A DNA stretch of 32,407 nucleotides, taken from assembly GCA_022821235.1 (NCBI GenBank), contig JAJEEA010000535.1, positions 1 to 32,407 on the forward strand, given 5' to 3'. Shown here one piece after another: positions 16,120-24,056 of this stretch; position 1 is the first letter of the stretch; each line of letters opens with the position of its first letter. This DNA comes from Vicinamibacteria bacterium. GTDB lineage: Bacteria; Acidobacteriota; Vicinamibacteria; Vicinamibacterales; UBA8438. The notes under the pieces are model-generated. The model had not been told where the DNA came from. It was given only the letters and a program-made list of their open reading frames with translations, and did not search any database. The position numbers and the translations under genes were made by a program.

Positions 16120-16288
16120 GCCAGCGCATGTTATCACTTGGCGCGTACGCCTCGGCCGGGTCCGCCGGGTCCCGTTGGGCCGCGCGGCGTCGGAGCGGGG
16201 GCGGTGCCCCGCGCGTGGCTCTCGCCTGAGGCGCCCAGCGGACGCAGCCAAATGGATGGCCGAGCGGCGCACGAGGAAAGGACATGAC

Positions 16289-18382
16289 ATGACGGTGATG
16301 AGCGGAGGCGGGCCAGGGGCGCTGGCGCGACCGGCGATGCCACAGAACCAGGTAGTCGAACAGCGCAACCCGGCCTGGCTGCTGCAACAGACCGCCCCGC
16401 TAACGCAGCCGTCGAGGCCCGCTACGGTGTTGCGGTCCGCGTCGACCGCCGCCGCCCTCGGAGCCCTTCTGTTCACCGCGGCACCGGCGCCGGCCCAGAC
16501 GCTGGCCCCGGCGGGCGAGTGGCGGGCGTTCGGGGCGGACGCGGCCAACACCAAGTACTCGCCGCTCGACCAGATCACGCCGGAGAACTTCACCGAGCTG
16601 GAGATCGCCTGGCGCTGGCGCTCGATCTCGGGCGAGGTCGCGGCCGAGCACGAGGCCATCCGCCCCGGCCCCTTCAAGACCGCCCCGCTGATGATCGGCG
16701 GGCTGGTCTACGTCAGCACCGCCCTCGGGCAGGTCGCGGCCCTCGACGCCGGCACCGGCGAGCTGGTCTGGTCGTACGACCCGCGCACCTACGACCGTCT
16801 CGAGCGCCCCGCCAACATGGGGTGGCAGCACCGCGGCGTGTCGTACTGGGAGGACGACGAGAGCGACGACGCCCGCATCTTCATCGCCACCCACGACCTG
16901 CTGCTGGTGGCCATGAACGCCCGCACCGGCCGCCTGTACCCCGACTTCGGGGCCGACGGCGCGGTCGACCTCAGCGGCAGCCTCGGGCGTCCCGTCGACC
17001 GGTCGCGGTTCACCCATTCGCAGCCGCTGGCCGTGGTCGGCGACACCGTCATCGTGGGCAGCATCGTGCAGGACACCTCCCTGACCCGCCGCGAGGCGGA
17101 CCCCGGCCACGTCCGCGCCTTCGACGCCCGCACCGGCGAGATGAAGTGGATCTTCCACACCATTCCCCAAGGGGACGAGTTCGGGGCCGACACGTGGCAC
17201 GACGAGTCGTGGCGCTACAGCGGCCACACCAACGTTTGGGGGACGATGGCCGTCGACGAGGAGCTGGGCTACGTCTACCTGCCGACGGGCACCCCGACCA
17301 ACGACTGGTACGGCGGCATGCGCCACGGCGACAACCTGTTCGCGGAGAGCATCGTCGCCGTCGACGTCGAGACCGGGCAGCGCGTCTGGCACTTCCAGGC
17401 CGTGCACCACGGGCTCTGGGACTACGACTTCCCGACCGCCGGCAACCTCGTCGACATCCGCGTCGACGGCCGCGACGTCAAGGCCATCGCCCAGCCCGGC
17501 AAGCAGGCCTTCGTGTACGTCTTCGACCGCGTGACCGGCGAGCCGGTGTGGCCCATCGAGGAGCGGCCGGTCCCGGCCGGGAGCGTGCCGGGGGAGTGGT
17601 ACTCGCCGACCCAGCCGTTCCCCACCCGGCCGGCCGCGTTCGATCTGCAGGGCATCACCGTCGACGACCTCATCGACTTCACCCCAGAGCTGCGGGCCGA
17701 GGCCCTGCGCCTCGCCGGGCGGGCCCAGCTCGGGCCGATGTTCACGCCGCCGCCGGTGCGGGGCGAGGGACGGCCCATCATCCAGTCGCCGGGCCCCGGC
17801 GGGGGCATCAACTGGCCGGGGGCGGCCGTCGACCCCGAGACGGGGCGCCTGTTCGTGCCCTCGCAGACCCGCCTGCGGGCGGTCGAGCTGGTCGAGTACC
17901 CGCCCCCCGCCACCGTCGGCTACTTCACCGACCCGTGGGCGCGGCCGGTGCCGGGGCCGCAGGGGCTGCCGCTGGTCAAGCCGCCCTACAAGCGGGTCAC
18001 CGCCATCGACCTGAACACCGGCGACCACGCCTGGATGGCCCCGCACGGCGACGGCCCGCGCAACCATCCCGCTCTGCGCCACCTCCGGCTGCCGCCGCTC
18101 GGCGGCCACAACGGCATGCACGGGGGCGGCCCGCTGGTGACGAAGACCCTGCTCGTCGTCAACTCCGGCGGGCGGTACGTCGAGGACATGGTAGAGGCGG
18201 CGCGGGCCATGACCGCCTACGACAAGGACACCGGCGCCTACCTGGGGTCGGTGGAGCTGCCCGCCGTGCCCTACGGCAACCCCGTCACCTGGCTGCACGC
18301 GGGGACGCAGTACATCGCGGTGGCCGTCGGCACGTCGAGCGCCGAGGGCGGCGCCGAGCTGATCGCCCTGGCCCTGCCCTGA
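16289..18382 (+). CDS. PQQ-dependent dehydrogenase, secreted
   Basis: This 697-residue protein is an eight-bladed quinoprotein beta-propeller of the glucose/alcohol dehydrogenase type, expected to oxidise a sugar or alcohol in the periplasm with PQQ. It has propeller repeats of the form A-L-D-A-x-T-G-E-x-V-W, the family stretches G-W-Q-H-R-G-V-S-Y-W, H-H-G-L-W-D-Y-D-F-P, K-Q-A-F-V-Y-V-F-D-R and G-G-G-I-N-W-P-G. No C-terminal cytochrome c domain follows. The ATG at 16289 has a strong ribosome-binding site (GAGGAAAGGA), but the signal peptide (L-R-S-A-S-T-A-A-A-L-G-A-L-L-F-T-A) starts only near residue 47, leaving an odd Pro/Gln-rich leader. A GTG at 16427, with GAGG upstream, would remove the leader and may be the true start. 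Substrate is not readable. Confidence 0.88.
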   Translation: MTVMSGGGPGALARPAMPQNQVVEQRNPAWLLQQTAPLTQPSRPATVLRSASTAAALGALLFTAAPAPAQTLAPAGEWRAFGADAANTKYSPLDQITPENFTELEIAWRWRSISGEVAAEHEAIRPGPFKTAPLMIGGLVYVSTALGQVAALDAGTGELVWSYDPRTYDRLERPANMGWQHRGVSYWEDDESDDARIFIATHDLLLVAMNARTGRLYPDFGADGAVDLSGSLGRPVDRSRFTHSQPLAVVGDTVIVGSIVQDTSLTRREADPGHVRAFDARTGEMKWIFHTIPQGDEFGADTWHDESWRYSGHTNVWGTMAVDEELGYVYLPTGTPTNDWYGGMRHGDNLFAESIVAVDVETGQRVWHFQAVHHGLWDYDFPTAGNLVDIRVDGRDVKAIAQPGKQAFVYVFDRVTGEPVWPIEERPVPAGSVPGEWYSPTQPFPTRPAAFDLQGITVDDLIDFTPELRAEALRLAGRAQLGPMFTPPPVRGEGRPIIQSPGPGGGINWPGAAVDPETGRLFVPSQTRLRAVELVEYPPPATVGYFTDPWARPVPGPQGLPLVKPPYKRVTAIDLNTGDHAWMAPHGDGPRNHPALRHLRLPPLGGHNGMHGGGPLVTKTLLVVNSGGRYVEDMVEAARAMTAYDKDTGAYLGSVELPAVPYGNPVTWLHAGTQYIAVAVGTSSAEGGAELIALALP

Positions 18383-18405
18383 ACGGAGGGCGAAGGCCGG
18401 CCGCT

Positions 18406-18437
18406 TGGGGAAAACGTCCCCACGACCCTCGTCGTGG
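18406..18437 (+). terminator. Two adjacent hairpins after the PQQ dehydrogenase gene
   Basis: Starting 23 bases after the stop codon are TGGGG-AAAACGT-CCCCA (18406-18422) and, partly overlapping it, a 7-base-pair stem CCACGAC-CCTC-GTCGTGG (18420-18437). The two stems are mutually exclusive at their junction. No T tract follows, so this is a possible terminator or RNA 3'-end structure only. Confidence 0.35.
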
Positions 18438-18510
18438 CGCTGCCGAACGCGGAGCGAAGCGACCGGCGCAGGCGGCCCGGGATGGTGACGCGACTCTCAC
18501 CCGGAGCACG

Positions 18511-18542
18511 ATGTTGCGCATACTCCGCATAATCCGTAACAT
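18511..18542. promoter_or_regulatory. Inverted repeat at the toxin-antitoxin promoter
   Basis: ATGTTGCG (18511-18518) and CGTAACAT (18535-18542) are inverted arms matching at 7 of 8 positions, with a direct repeat CGCATA in the A+T-rich centre. The site ends 6 bases before the antitoxin ATG. Type II antitoxins usually repress their own operon by binding such repeats, so this is a good operator candidate. Confidence 0.5.
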
Positions 18543-18548
18543 GGGTGG

Positions 18549-18881
18549 ATGGCCAAACGACTGCGAGGCGGCGGGGCGGAGCCCCGGTCGCCGGCGACAC
18601 CCGGCGCGCGCGTCGTCACCGCGACGGAGACGGCGAAGAACTTCGGCGCGATCATCGATCGGGTACGGGAAGAACGCGCCGTCTACGTCGTCGAGCGCGG
18701 CGGCACGCCGGTAGCGGAGATCGGCCCGCTCAAGGCGAAGACCGTCACGATTCGCGACTTCGCCGAGCTCGTCCGTTCCGGGTCGGTTCCATCGCCCGGC
18801 GAGGACTACCTGAGGGCGGTCGAGGAAGGCATCGCCTTGTACAATCGCCCCGAGGTTCCCGAGAACCGATGGGAACCCTGA
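18549..18881 (+). CDS. Type II antitoxin, Phd/YefM family
   Basis: This 110-residue protein has the Phd/YefM core: V-V-T-A-T-E-T-A-K-N-F-G-A-I-I-D-R-V (residues about 22-39), then V-Y-V-V-E-R-G-G-T-P-V-A-E-I-G-P-L, the DNA-binding and dimer part. The C-terminal third (D-F-A-E-L-V and onward) would wrap the toxin. Members usually start right at the core; here about 20 residues precede it (K-R-L-R-G-G-G-A-E-P), so the true start is a little uncertain. Its stop lies 13 bases inside the PIN toxin gene, the usual coupled arrangement. It would neutralise the toxin and autoregulate through the inverted repeat just upstream. Confidence 0.85.
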   Translation: MAKRLRGGGAEPRSPATPGARVVTATETAKNFGAIIDRVREERAVYVVERGGTPVAEIGPLKAKTVTIRDFAELVRSGSVPSPGEDYLRAVEEGIALYNRPEVPENRWEP

Positions 18882-19288
18882 TCGACTCGAGCGTCCTGAT
18901 CGCGGCTGAACGCGGCCGACTCGACCTCGAGACGGCGCTCGCGGTCGGCCCGGACGAACCCGTGGGCATCGCCGCGATTACCGCGTCCGAGCTGCTCCAC
19001 GGCACGCATCGGCTCGGCGGCGTACGCCTCTTGCACGCGCGAGCGTTCGCCGAGCGGTGGCTCGCGATCCTGCCGGTCGCCCCTTTCGATCTGCCGGCCG
19101 CGCAGGTGCACGCGGCGCTGGCCGCGGATCTCGCTCGTCGGGGAACGCCCATGGGCGCCCACGACCTGATCATCGCGGCCACCGCGGTGCATCTCGGCTA
19201 CTCGGTCGCCACGTGCGACCGTCGAGGCTTCGGCCGGGTGGATGGGCTCACCGTGCAGTACTGGCAGATGCGCCTCGAACGGAAGTGA
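18869..19288 (+). CDS. vapC: PIN-domain toxin, VapC family
   Basis: This 139-residue protein is a standard-length VapC ribonuclease toxin. The metal-binding acidic residues are all present: D6 in T-L-I-D-S-S-V-L-I, E41 in I-T-A-S-E-L-L-H-G, D99 in G-A-H-D-L-I-I-A-A-T-A, and D117 in V-A-T-C-D-R-R-G-F. It starts within the antitoxin gene, in a different frame, so the toxin is translated after its partner. VapC enzymes cut tRNA or rRNA; the target here is unknown. Confidence 0.92.
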   Translation: MGTLIDSSVLIAAERGRLDLETALAVGPDEPVGIAAITASELLHGTHRLGGVRLLHARAFAERWLAILPVAPFDLPAAQVHAALAADLARRGTPMGAHDLIIAATAVHLGYSVATCDRRGFGRVDGLTVQYWQMRLERK

Positions 19289-19337
19289 TGTCGGGCGCGT
19301 CTTCCGGGCGCCGGGGTACGATCCGAGGACGACGATC

Positions 19338-19832
19338 GTGCGCGTGCTCGTCTACGGCCTGAGCTACGCCTACCACGCGGTCAATCTCGCCGCGTTCGTC
19401 TTCCGGCGCACCGACGCGGTGCGCTTCGCGCTGCTGTCCGCCGCCTGCCGGACGCTGGCGTTCGGTCTGCTCGCGGCGGTCGCGGTCCGGTCGGGCGAGT
19501 TGGCGCCGTCGGTCGGGGGATGGTCGCTGCTCGTCGCCGGCATCGCCCTGAACGCGCTGGCGGTCCGGGCCCTGGGCGTGACCCGGACGTACTACGGCGC
19601 CGAGCTCGGCGCGGTGCCGCACGCCCGGATCGGGTTGTTTCCCTACTCGTGGGTTTCCCACCCGATGCACGCGGGCATCGTGTTGCAGTTCGCGGCGGTC
19701 GGCCTGCTGTGCCCCGCGCTCTCGCGCGAGTTCCCGCTGCTCGTGCCGGGGCACGTCGCGCTGACCGTGCTGACGGCCGTCGTCGAGCACTTCGATCTGC
19801 ACGTCGAGCCGCGGGGTTCCAGGCGCTCGTGA
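19338..19832 (+). CDS. Membrane methyltransferase-like protein (PEMT/ICMT type)
   Basis: This 164-residue protein has about four to five hydrophobic segments (V-Y-G-L-S-Y-A-Y-H-A-V-N-L-A-A-F-V-F; A-F-G-L-L-A-A-V-A-V; L-L-V-A-G-I-A-L-N-A-L-A-V; a C-terminal pair). The stretch G-V-T-R-T-Y-Y-G-A-E-L-G, followed by P-Y-S-W-V-S-H-P-M-H-A-G-I-V, resembles the phospholipid N-methyltransferase/isoprenylcysteine methyltransferase fold, where the H-P-x-Y/H region binds the methyl donor. The GTG at 19338 is chosen for GAGG nine bases upstream and because the first helix then starts at once. It lies 49 bases after vapC. The methyl acceptor is unknown, and the family match is moderate. Confidence 0.65.
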   Translation: MRVLVYGLSYAYHAVNLAAFVFRRTDAVRFALLSAACRTLAFGLLAAVAVRSGELAPSVGGWSLLVAGIALNALAVRALGVTRTYYGAELGAVPHARIGLFPYSWVSHPMHAGIVLQFAAVGLLCPALSREFPLLVPGHVALTVLTAVVEHFDLHVEPRGSRRS

Positions 19833-19957
19833 GCGCATTCGGGGCCGGATCGACGCACTGTCGAGGTGGGCGCGGGCATGCTTCCGAAGGCGGCGATGAA
19901 CCGCGGAAGGTCGCGACGGCCGCCGTCATGGTTGGCGGTTTCCCCAGGAGCACAGAG

Positions 19958-21346
19958 ATGCCGACCCTCTTCTATTCGACCCTGACGCGGTCGCGACTCG
20001 CGTCACGGAGCCTGCTCGCCTGTGTTCTCGCGCTGCCGGCCGTTGCCTGCGCCCCGGTGGACGAGCCGCCGGATGCGGCGGGGAACGCGACGTGGTTCGA
20101 AGGCGCCCGGCTCATCGACGGCGGCGGCGGTCCGCCCGTCGAGGGCTCCGCGTTTCTCGTCGAGGACGGCGTCTTCGCCTGGGTGGGCCGGGCGGGGGAG
20201 CGCGAGGCGCCCCCGGGCGCGGCGCGGGTGGACCTGGCGGGGAAGACGGTGATCCCGGCGCTGATCGACGCGCACCAGCACATCGGGCTGACGAACGTGA
20301 AGGACGGCACGCACAGCCCCGACAACTACACGCGCGCCAACCTCGTCGAGCATCTCGAGCGGTCGGCCTACCACGGGGTCGCGGCCACCATGAGCCTCGG
20401 GCTCGAGTTCGACGAGGCGCTCGCGTTCGCGCTGCGGGAGGCGGTCCTTCCCGGCGCGGCGCGCTTCCTGACGTCGGGCCGGGGCATCGCCGCCACCCCG
20501 ATGGCGGGGCCGCAGCAACCCTACAGGCTCGGGATCCCCCGTGGGGCGCGCACCGAGGCCGAGGGCCGCGCGGCCGTCGAGGAGCTGCACGGGCACGGGG
20601 TGGACCTCGTCAAGATCTGGGTCGACGACCGCGGCGGCACCGTCCCGAAGCTCGAGCCGCCGGTGTACCAGGCGATCATCGACGAGGCGCACGCCCGCGG
20701 CATGCGGGTGACGGCGCATCTCGGCACCACGAGCGGGCTCGCCGACGCCAAGGCGCTGCTGCGGGCGGGCGTCGACGGCTTCGCGCACACCGTGCGCGAC
20801 CGCGACATCGACGACGAGTACATGACGCTGGTGCGCGAGCGCCCCGAGGTGTGGACCGTCCCGAACCTGCCCGGCTCGCCGGTCACGCACGACGATCTGC
20901 CTTGGCTGGGCGAGACGCTGCCGCCGTTCGAGATCGAGAGCCTGCGCGGCCAGGCCGACCGCCTTGCGGCCGAGGGCCCCGGCGGGTTCTTCGATCTGCA
21001 GTGCCGGAACCTCGCGAGGAACCGCGAGGCGGGAATGACCATCGGCATGGGCACCGACTCGGGGGTCAGCGTCGCCTGGACCACCCACACCGAGCTGCGC
21101 GACATGGCGCGCTGCGGGCTCACGGCGATGGAGGTCATCGTCGCCGCAACGCGGGTCAACGCCGAGATCCTGGGGCTCGGCGACCTCGGCGCGGTGACTC
21201 CCGGCAAGGCGGCCTCGTTCGTGGTGCTCGATGCGGATCCGCTGGACGACATCAGGAACACGCGCCGGATCGACGGCGTCTACCTGCGGGGCGAGCTCGT
21301 GGACCGCGAGGCCCTGCGGACGAAGTTCATGGACGGCGTCCGGTAG
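19958..21346 (+). CDS. Exported amidohydrolase, probable lipoprotein
   Basis: This 462-residue metal-dependent hydrolase belongs to the amidohydrolase superfamily (imidazolonepropionase/prolidase-like branch). Metal-site motifs are D-A-H-Q-H-I-G (H106, H108), V-K-I-W-V-D-D, V-T-A-H-L-G (H254), G-F-A-H-T-V (H277) and M-G-T-D-S-G-V (catalytic Asp). The typical small beta-sandwich frames the barrel, with the end G-K-A-A-S-F-V-V-L-D-A-D-P-L. The N-terminus is a signal peptide ending A-V-A-C (Cys31), so the enzyme is probably lipid-anchored outside the cytoplasm. ATG 19958 has AGGAG seven bases upstream. Substrate unknown; peptides or cyclic amides are plausible. Confidence 0.88.
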   Translation: MPTLFYSTLTRSRLASRSLLACVLALPAVACAPVDEPPDAAGNATWFEGARLIDGGGGPPVEGSAFLVEDGVFAWVGRAGEREAPPGAARVDLAGKTVIPALIDAHQHIGLTNVKDGTHSPDNYTRANLVEHLERSAYHGVAATMSLGLEFDEALAFALREAVLPGAARFLTSGRGIAATPMAGPQQPYRLGIPRGARTEAEGRAAVEELHGHGVDLVKIWVDDRGGTVPKLEPPVYQAIIDEAHARGMRVTAHLGTTSGLADAKALLRAGVDGFAHTVRDRDIDDEYMTLVRERPEVWTVPNLPGSPVTHDDLPWLGETLPPFEIESLRGQADRLAAEGPGGFFDLQCRNLARNREAGMTIGMGTDSGVSVAWTTHTELRDMARCGLTAMEVIVAATRVNAEILGLGDLGAVTPGKAASFVVLDADPLDDIRNTRRIDGVYLRGELVDREALRTKFMDGVR

Positions 21347-21714
21347 GAGCCAGGGAGGCTTGCACGGGGGACGTCGTTTCCCATCTCTTCAGGCAGTCGA
21401 CCCCTGCCCGCGATCAGCATGGGCTGACGCCGGACCGGGACCCGGACCATGGGTTCCACGAGTACTACGCCCAGGAGGCGGAGATCGACCTCGCCCTCGC
21501 CTACAACGACTTCTGGTGGGGCCGGGATCCGGAGAGAACACCAGTGCAGATCGTCGCGATGTGCTCCGTGGCATCGCGCACGCGGATCGACGACGAGATC
21601 GATTGCCCGTGCCGGCCTGGCGCGCCGCCGAGGAGACACCGGCGCCGTCACCGGCGCGTGGTGACGGGCACCGGCCCGCATCCCGGCCCCCGACGGAGCG
21701 GCGGGAGGCGCGGC
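21347..21714. other. Intergenic gap with a possible small gene fragment
   Basis: These 368 bases separate two convergent hydrolase genes. One plus-strand frame, 21451-21612, reads E-Y-Y-A-Q-E-A-E-I-D-L-A-L-A-Y-N-D-F-W-W and looks more protein-like than its surroundings. The Y-N-x-F-W part recalls the Y-N-Q-F-W of the secreted protein at 26396-27424, but no start codon fits well and similarity is lost soon after. It may be a relic. I see nothing else here. Confidence 0.25.
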
Positions 21715-23163
21715 TCAGAACGGCGGACCGTCCCAGCGGTCGCGCCGTACCAGCTCGCCGCTGCCCGCCGCCCCCAGCACCTCGCCGTTGCGGTAGACGA
21801 TCTCGCCGCGGCGCATCGTCAGCGTCGGCCAGCCCGTCACCACCCGGCCCGCGTGCACCGAGTAGCCGCTGTTCGACAGCATGTCCTCGTTGCGGATGGT
21901 CCGCGTCTCCTCCGGGTCCCACAGCACCAGGTCCGCGTCCGACCCGACCGCGATCGCCCCCTTGCGGGGGTACAGCCCGAACAGCCTCGCGGGGTTGCTG
22001 GAGGTGACCTCGACGAAGCGCTCCAGGCTGATCCGCCCGTCCCCGACGCCCTCGGAGTAGAGCATCGGCAGCATCACCTGGAGGTTGCTCATCCCCGCGC
22101 GGTGCTGCACGACGTTCTGCGCGGGGTCGAGCTTCTGCTCACGCGTGTAGGCCACGTGGTCGGTGGCCACGACGTGCACGGTGCCGCGGGCGATGCCGTC
22201 CCACAGGGCGTCGACGTCGCTCTGCTCCCGCAACGGGGGCTGGCCGATGTAGAGGCCCGGGGTGGGGCCGTCGAACCGTTCGCGGGTCAGGTGCAGGTAG
22301 ATGGGGCGGGTCTCGACGTACACCGGCAGGCCGCGCGCCTGCGCCCGCTCCGCGACCCGCAGGGCGCCCTCCGACGACAGGTGGACGATGTAGAGGGCGG
22401 CGCCCGTCTGCTCGGCCATCGACACGGCGCGCTGCGTGGCCGCGACCTCCGCCGTCACCGGCCGGGCGTCGGGGAAGTTCTCGAGGCCGCCGCGTCCCTC
22501 CGCCAGCAACCGCTCGGACGTGATCTGCACCAGAGCCGCGTCCTCGCAGTGCATCATCATGAGCACGCCGGTCTCGCGGGCCGCGTGCATGGTGGAGACG
22601 AAGCCGGCAGCGTTGGCGTCATAGGTGGGTCTGACCATGAACACCTTGATGGTGGTCTGCCCGGTGGCGGCGAGCTCCGCGAGGGTCTCGGGGGTGGCGG
22701 TCGCGGGGTCCGAGACGATGGGATGGAAGATGAAGTCGGCGATGGCCTGCTCGTCGACGTCCGCCGCCGCCTGCGCCACCGCCGCGGCCGGCGTGCTGCC
22801 CGCCCCCACCCCGCCGAAGTTCGAGATCGTCGTGATGCCGCCCGCGAGGGCCGCGGCCGAGCCCGACGTGTAGTCGTCCAGCCGGTCGCGGCCGAGGTGC
22901 ACGTGGGGATCGACGCCGCCCGGCAGCACCAGGCGGCCGCGCGCGTCGATCTCCCGCGTGCTCGCGCCGCGGGCGGCGAGTCCGCTGCCGATCTCGGCAA
23001 TCGTGGAGCCGACGACCCGGATGTCGGCCGAGCGCAGGCCCCCGGCCGTGAAGACCTCGCCGCCGCGGATGATGGTCTCGGGCCCGGGCTGCGCGCTGGC
23101 CGTGATGGCCGTCAGCCCGAGCGCGACGAGGGGAACGAGGCTTCGCAGTGTCTTCATCGCCAT
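21715..23163 (-). CDS. Exported D-hydantoinase/dihydropyrimidinase-like amidohydrolase
   Basis: This 482-residue protein has every metal and catalytic position of the hydantoinase group: D-P-H-V-H-L-G (H87, H89), T-I-K-V-F-M with the lysine that becomes carboxylated (K173), M-M-M-H-C-E-D (H205), Y-I-V-H-L-S-S (H261) and V-A-T-D-H (D335). It should open cyclic amides such as hydantoins or dihydropyrimidines. Unusually it carries a clear signal peptide (M-K-T-L-R-S-L-V-P-L-V-A-L-G-L and onward, cleaved after A-S-A), whereas well-known members are cytoplasmic. The ATG at 23163 has GGGAGG five bases upstream; a second ATG two codons on is possible. It converges with the other amidohydrolase gene. 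Confidence 0.9.
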   Translation of the reverse strand: MAMKTLRSLVPLVALGLTAITASAQPGPETIIRGGEVFTAGGLRSADIRVVGSTIAEIGSGLAARGASTREIDARGRLVLPGGVDPHVHLGRDRLDDYTSGSAAALAGGITTISNFGGVGAGSTPAAAVAQAAADVDEQAIADFIFHPIVSDPATATPETLAELAATGQTTIKVFMVRPTYDANAAGFVSTMHAARETGVLMMMHCEDAALVQITSERLLAEGRGGLENFPDARPVTAEVAATQRAVSMAEQTGAALYIVHLSSEGALRVAERAQARGLPVYVETRPIYLHLTRERFDGPTPGLYIGQPPLREQSDVDALWDGIARGTVHVVATDHVAYTREQKLDPAQNVVQHRAGMSNLQVMLPMLYSEGVGDGRISLERFVEVTSSNPARLFGLYPRKGAIAVGSDADLVLWDPEETRTIRNEDMLSNSGYSVHAGRVVTGWPTLTMRRGEIVYRNGEVLGAAGSGELVRRDRWDGPPF

Positions 23164-23309
23164 ACCTGCCTCCCGTTTCGCTTCCTCGATGCGCCGGCGG
23201 AAGCGGCCCATTATCGCATCCGTCCCGCTCGTGGGGTCTCCCGGAATCGTGGCGCCCTCGCCGCGTCGGCGTGCGTGATTCCCGACCGGGCCCGGAACGC
23301 CACCGCCGA

Positions 23310-23398
23310 GCAGCACCCGGGCGCACCCGGGGCCGACGAGGCCATCGGCACCGGCGACGACACCTTCGCGGCAGCACCCGGGCGCACCCGGGGCCGAC
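23310..23398 (-). CRISPR. Second two-repeat CRISPR-like unit (61-base period), no cas genes nearby
   Basis: Two identical 28-base repeats at 23310-23337 and 23371-23398 flank a unique 33-base segment. Read on the minus strand the repeat starts GTCGGC and has a hairpin core CCCGGG-TGCG-CCCGGG. Repeat plus spacer is 61 bases, exactly as in the unit at 4448-4536, though the repeats differ in sequence. The size and dyad fit a type I-E-like CRISPR, but two repeats without cas genes are weak evidence, and a simple tandem duplication is possible. It lies 47-135 bases before the next gene. Confidence 0.3.
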
Positions 23399-23444
23399 CG
23401 TTGATCGATAATGGCGGTCGTCGGTCGAGCGATTGGAGGCAGCC

Positions 23445-24011
23445 ATGAGGTTCCGTTGGCCCACCGTCGTCGCCGCGTCGTGTCTCACGCTGTCGGCGGC
23501 TCCGGCCGGCGCGCAGTGGGCGCAGTGCGCGGCCGATCTCGAGGAGCTGCGGGCGGTGGCCCGCGCGGTGCACGAGAGCGCCGACCGGGTCGCGTCGATT
23601 GAGACCGCGATCAGGACCGGGGAAGAGGCCTACGACCGTTGCATGGAGGATCGCCGGAACTTCAGCGCCGACCCCGCGACGAACCCGTTCCCCGGCTCGA
23701 TCAGGCGCAGCAACTGCAGCCGGGAGATGATGTCGGTTCGATCCGCCGAGCAGCGGTATCCGGCCGAGATGAACCGGGCCCGGGAGGCCTTCGCCAACCT
23801 GGCGTTCGCGGTCCAGACGGTGGAGCGGAGCTGTCAGTATCCGCTCGCGGCGATGGCCCCGGCCCCGGGAGGCGTGGCTCGCAGCCCCGCGTGCGACCGC
23901 TTCCTGCGGACCCGGCGAGGCGTGCCGGTCGAGTCGCTCCAACGCCTCTGCCTGGCCGAGATGCCCCCGGAGGAGTGCCGCGCCTGCCTCGGCGAGCCGC
24001 CGCGGAACTAG
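23445..24011 (+). CDS. Secreted cysteine-rich protein of unknown function
   Basis: This 188-residue protein has a signal peptide (R-F-R-W-P-T-V-V-A-A-S-C-L-T-L-S, cleaved after A-G-A) and a mature part with eight cysteines, an even number fitting four disulfides in the periplasm or outside. The mature part looks helical, with an early L-E-E-L-R-A-V-A-R-A-V-H-E-S-A and a C-terminal C-L-A-E-M-P-P-E-E-C-R-A-C. The ATG at 23445 is chosen over an in-frame TTG four codons earlier because GGAGG lies five bases before it. I recognise no family. Confidence 0.7.
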   Translation: MRFRWPTVVAASCLTLSAAPAGAQWAQCAADLEELRAVARAVHESADRVASIETAIRTGEEAYDRCMEDRRNFSADPATNPFPGSIRRSNCSREMMSVRSAEQRYPAEMNRAREAFANLAFAVQTVERSCQYPLAAMAPAPGGVARSPACDRFLRTRRGVPVESLQRLCLAEMPPEECRACLGEPPRN

Positions 24012-24056
24012 CCCGCCAATCGTCGCCCGCAGTTCCACCTGGCGCCACCAATGCGC
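24011..24056 (-). repeat. Interspersed intergenic repeat, copy D (inverted, partial)
   Basis: Read on the minus strand this segment ends GGCGACGATTGGCGGGC, identical to the last 17 bases of copy C (32145-32229), and the 25 bases before it align to the rest of that copy's core with several differences. Bases before 24056 no longer match well, so this is a partial copy. It begins at the last base of the Cys-rich protein gene. Confidence 0.5.

Noticed and set aside
16400..18298. 632-residue minus-strand open frame opposite the PQQ dehydrogenase
   Set aside because: Val/Gly/His/Asp-rich shadow with no motif; the plus-strand protein has clear propeller repeats.
20092..23448. 1118-residue plus-strand open frame
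   Set aside because: It overlaps two well-supported hydrolase genes in other frames and is Arg/Gly/Ala-rich throughout; long open frames of this kind are a by-product of about 70% G+C.
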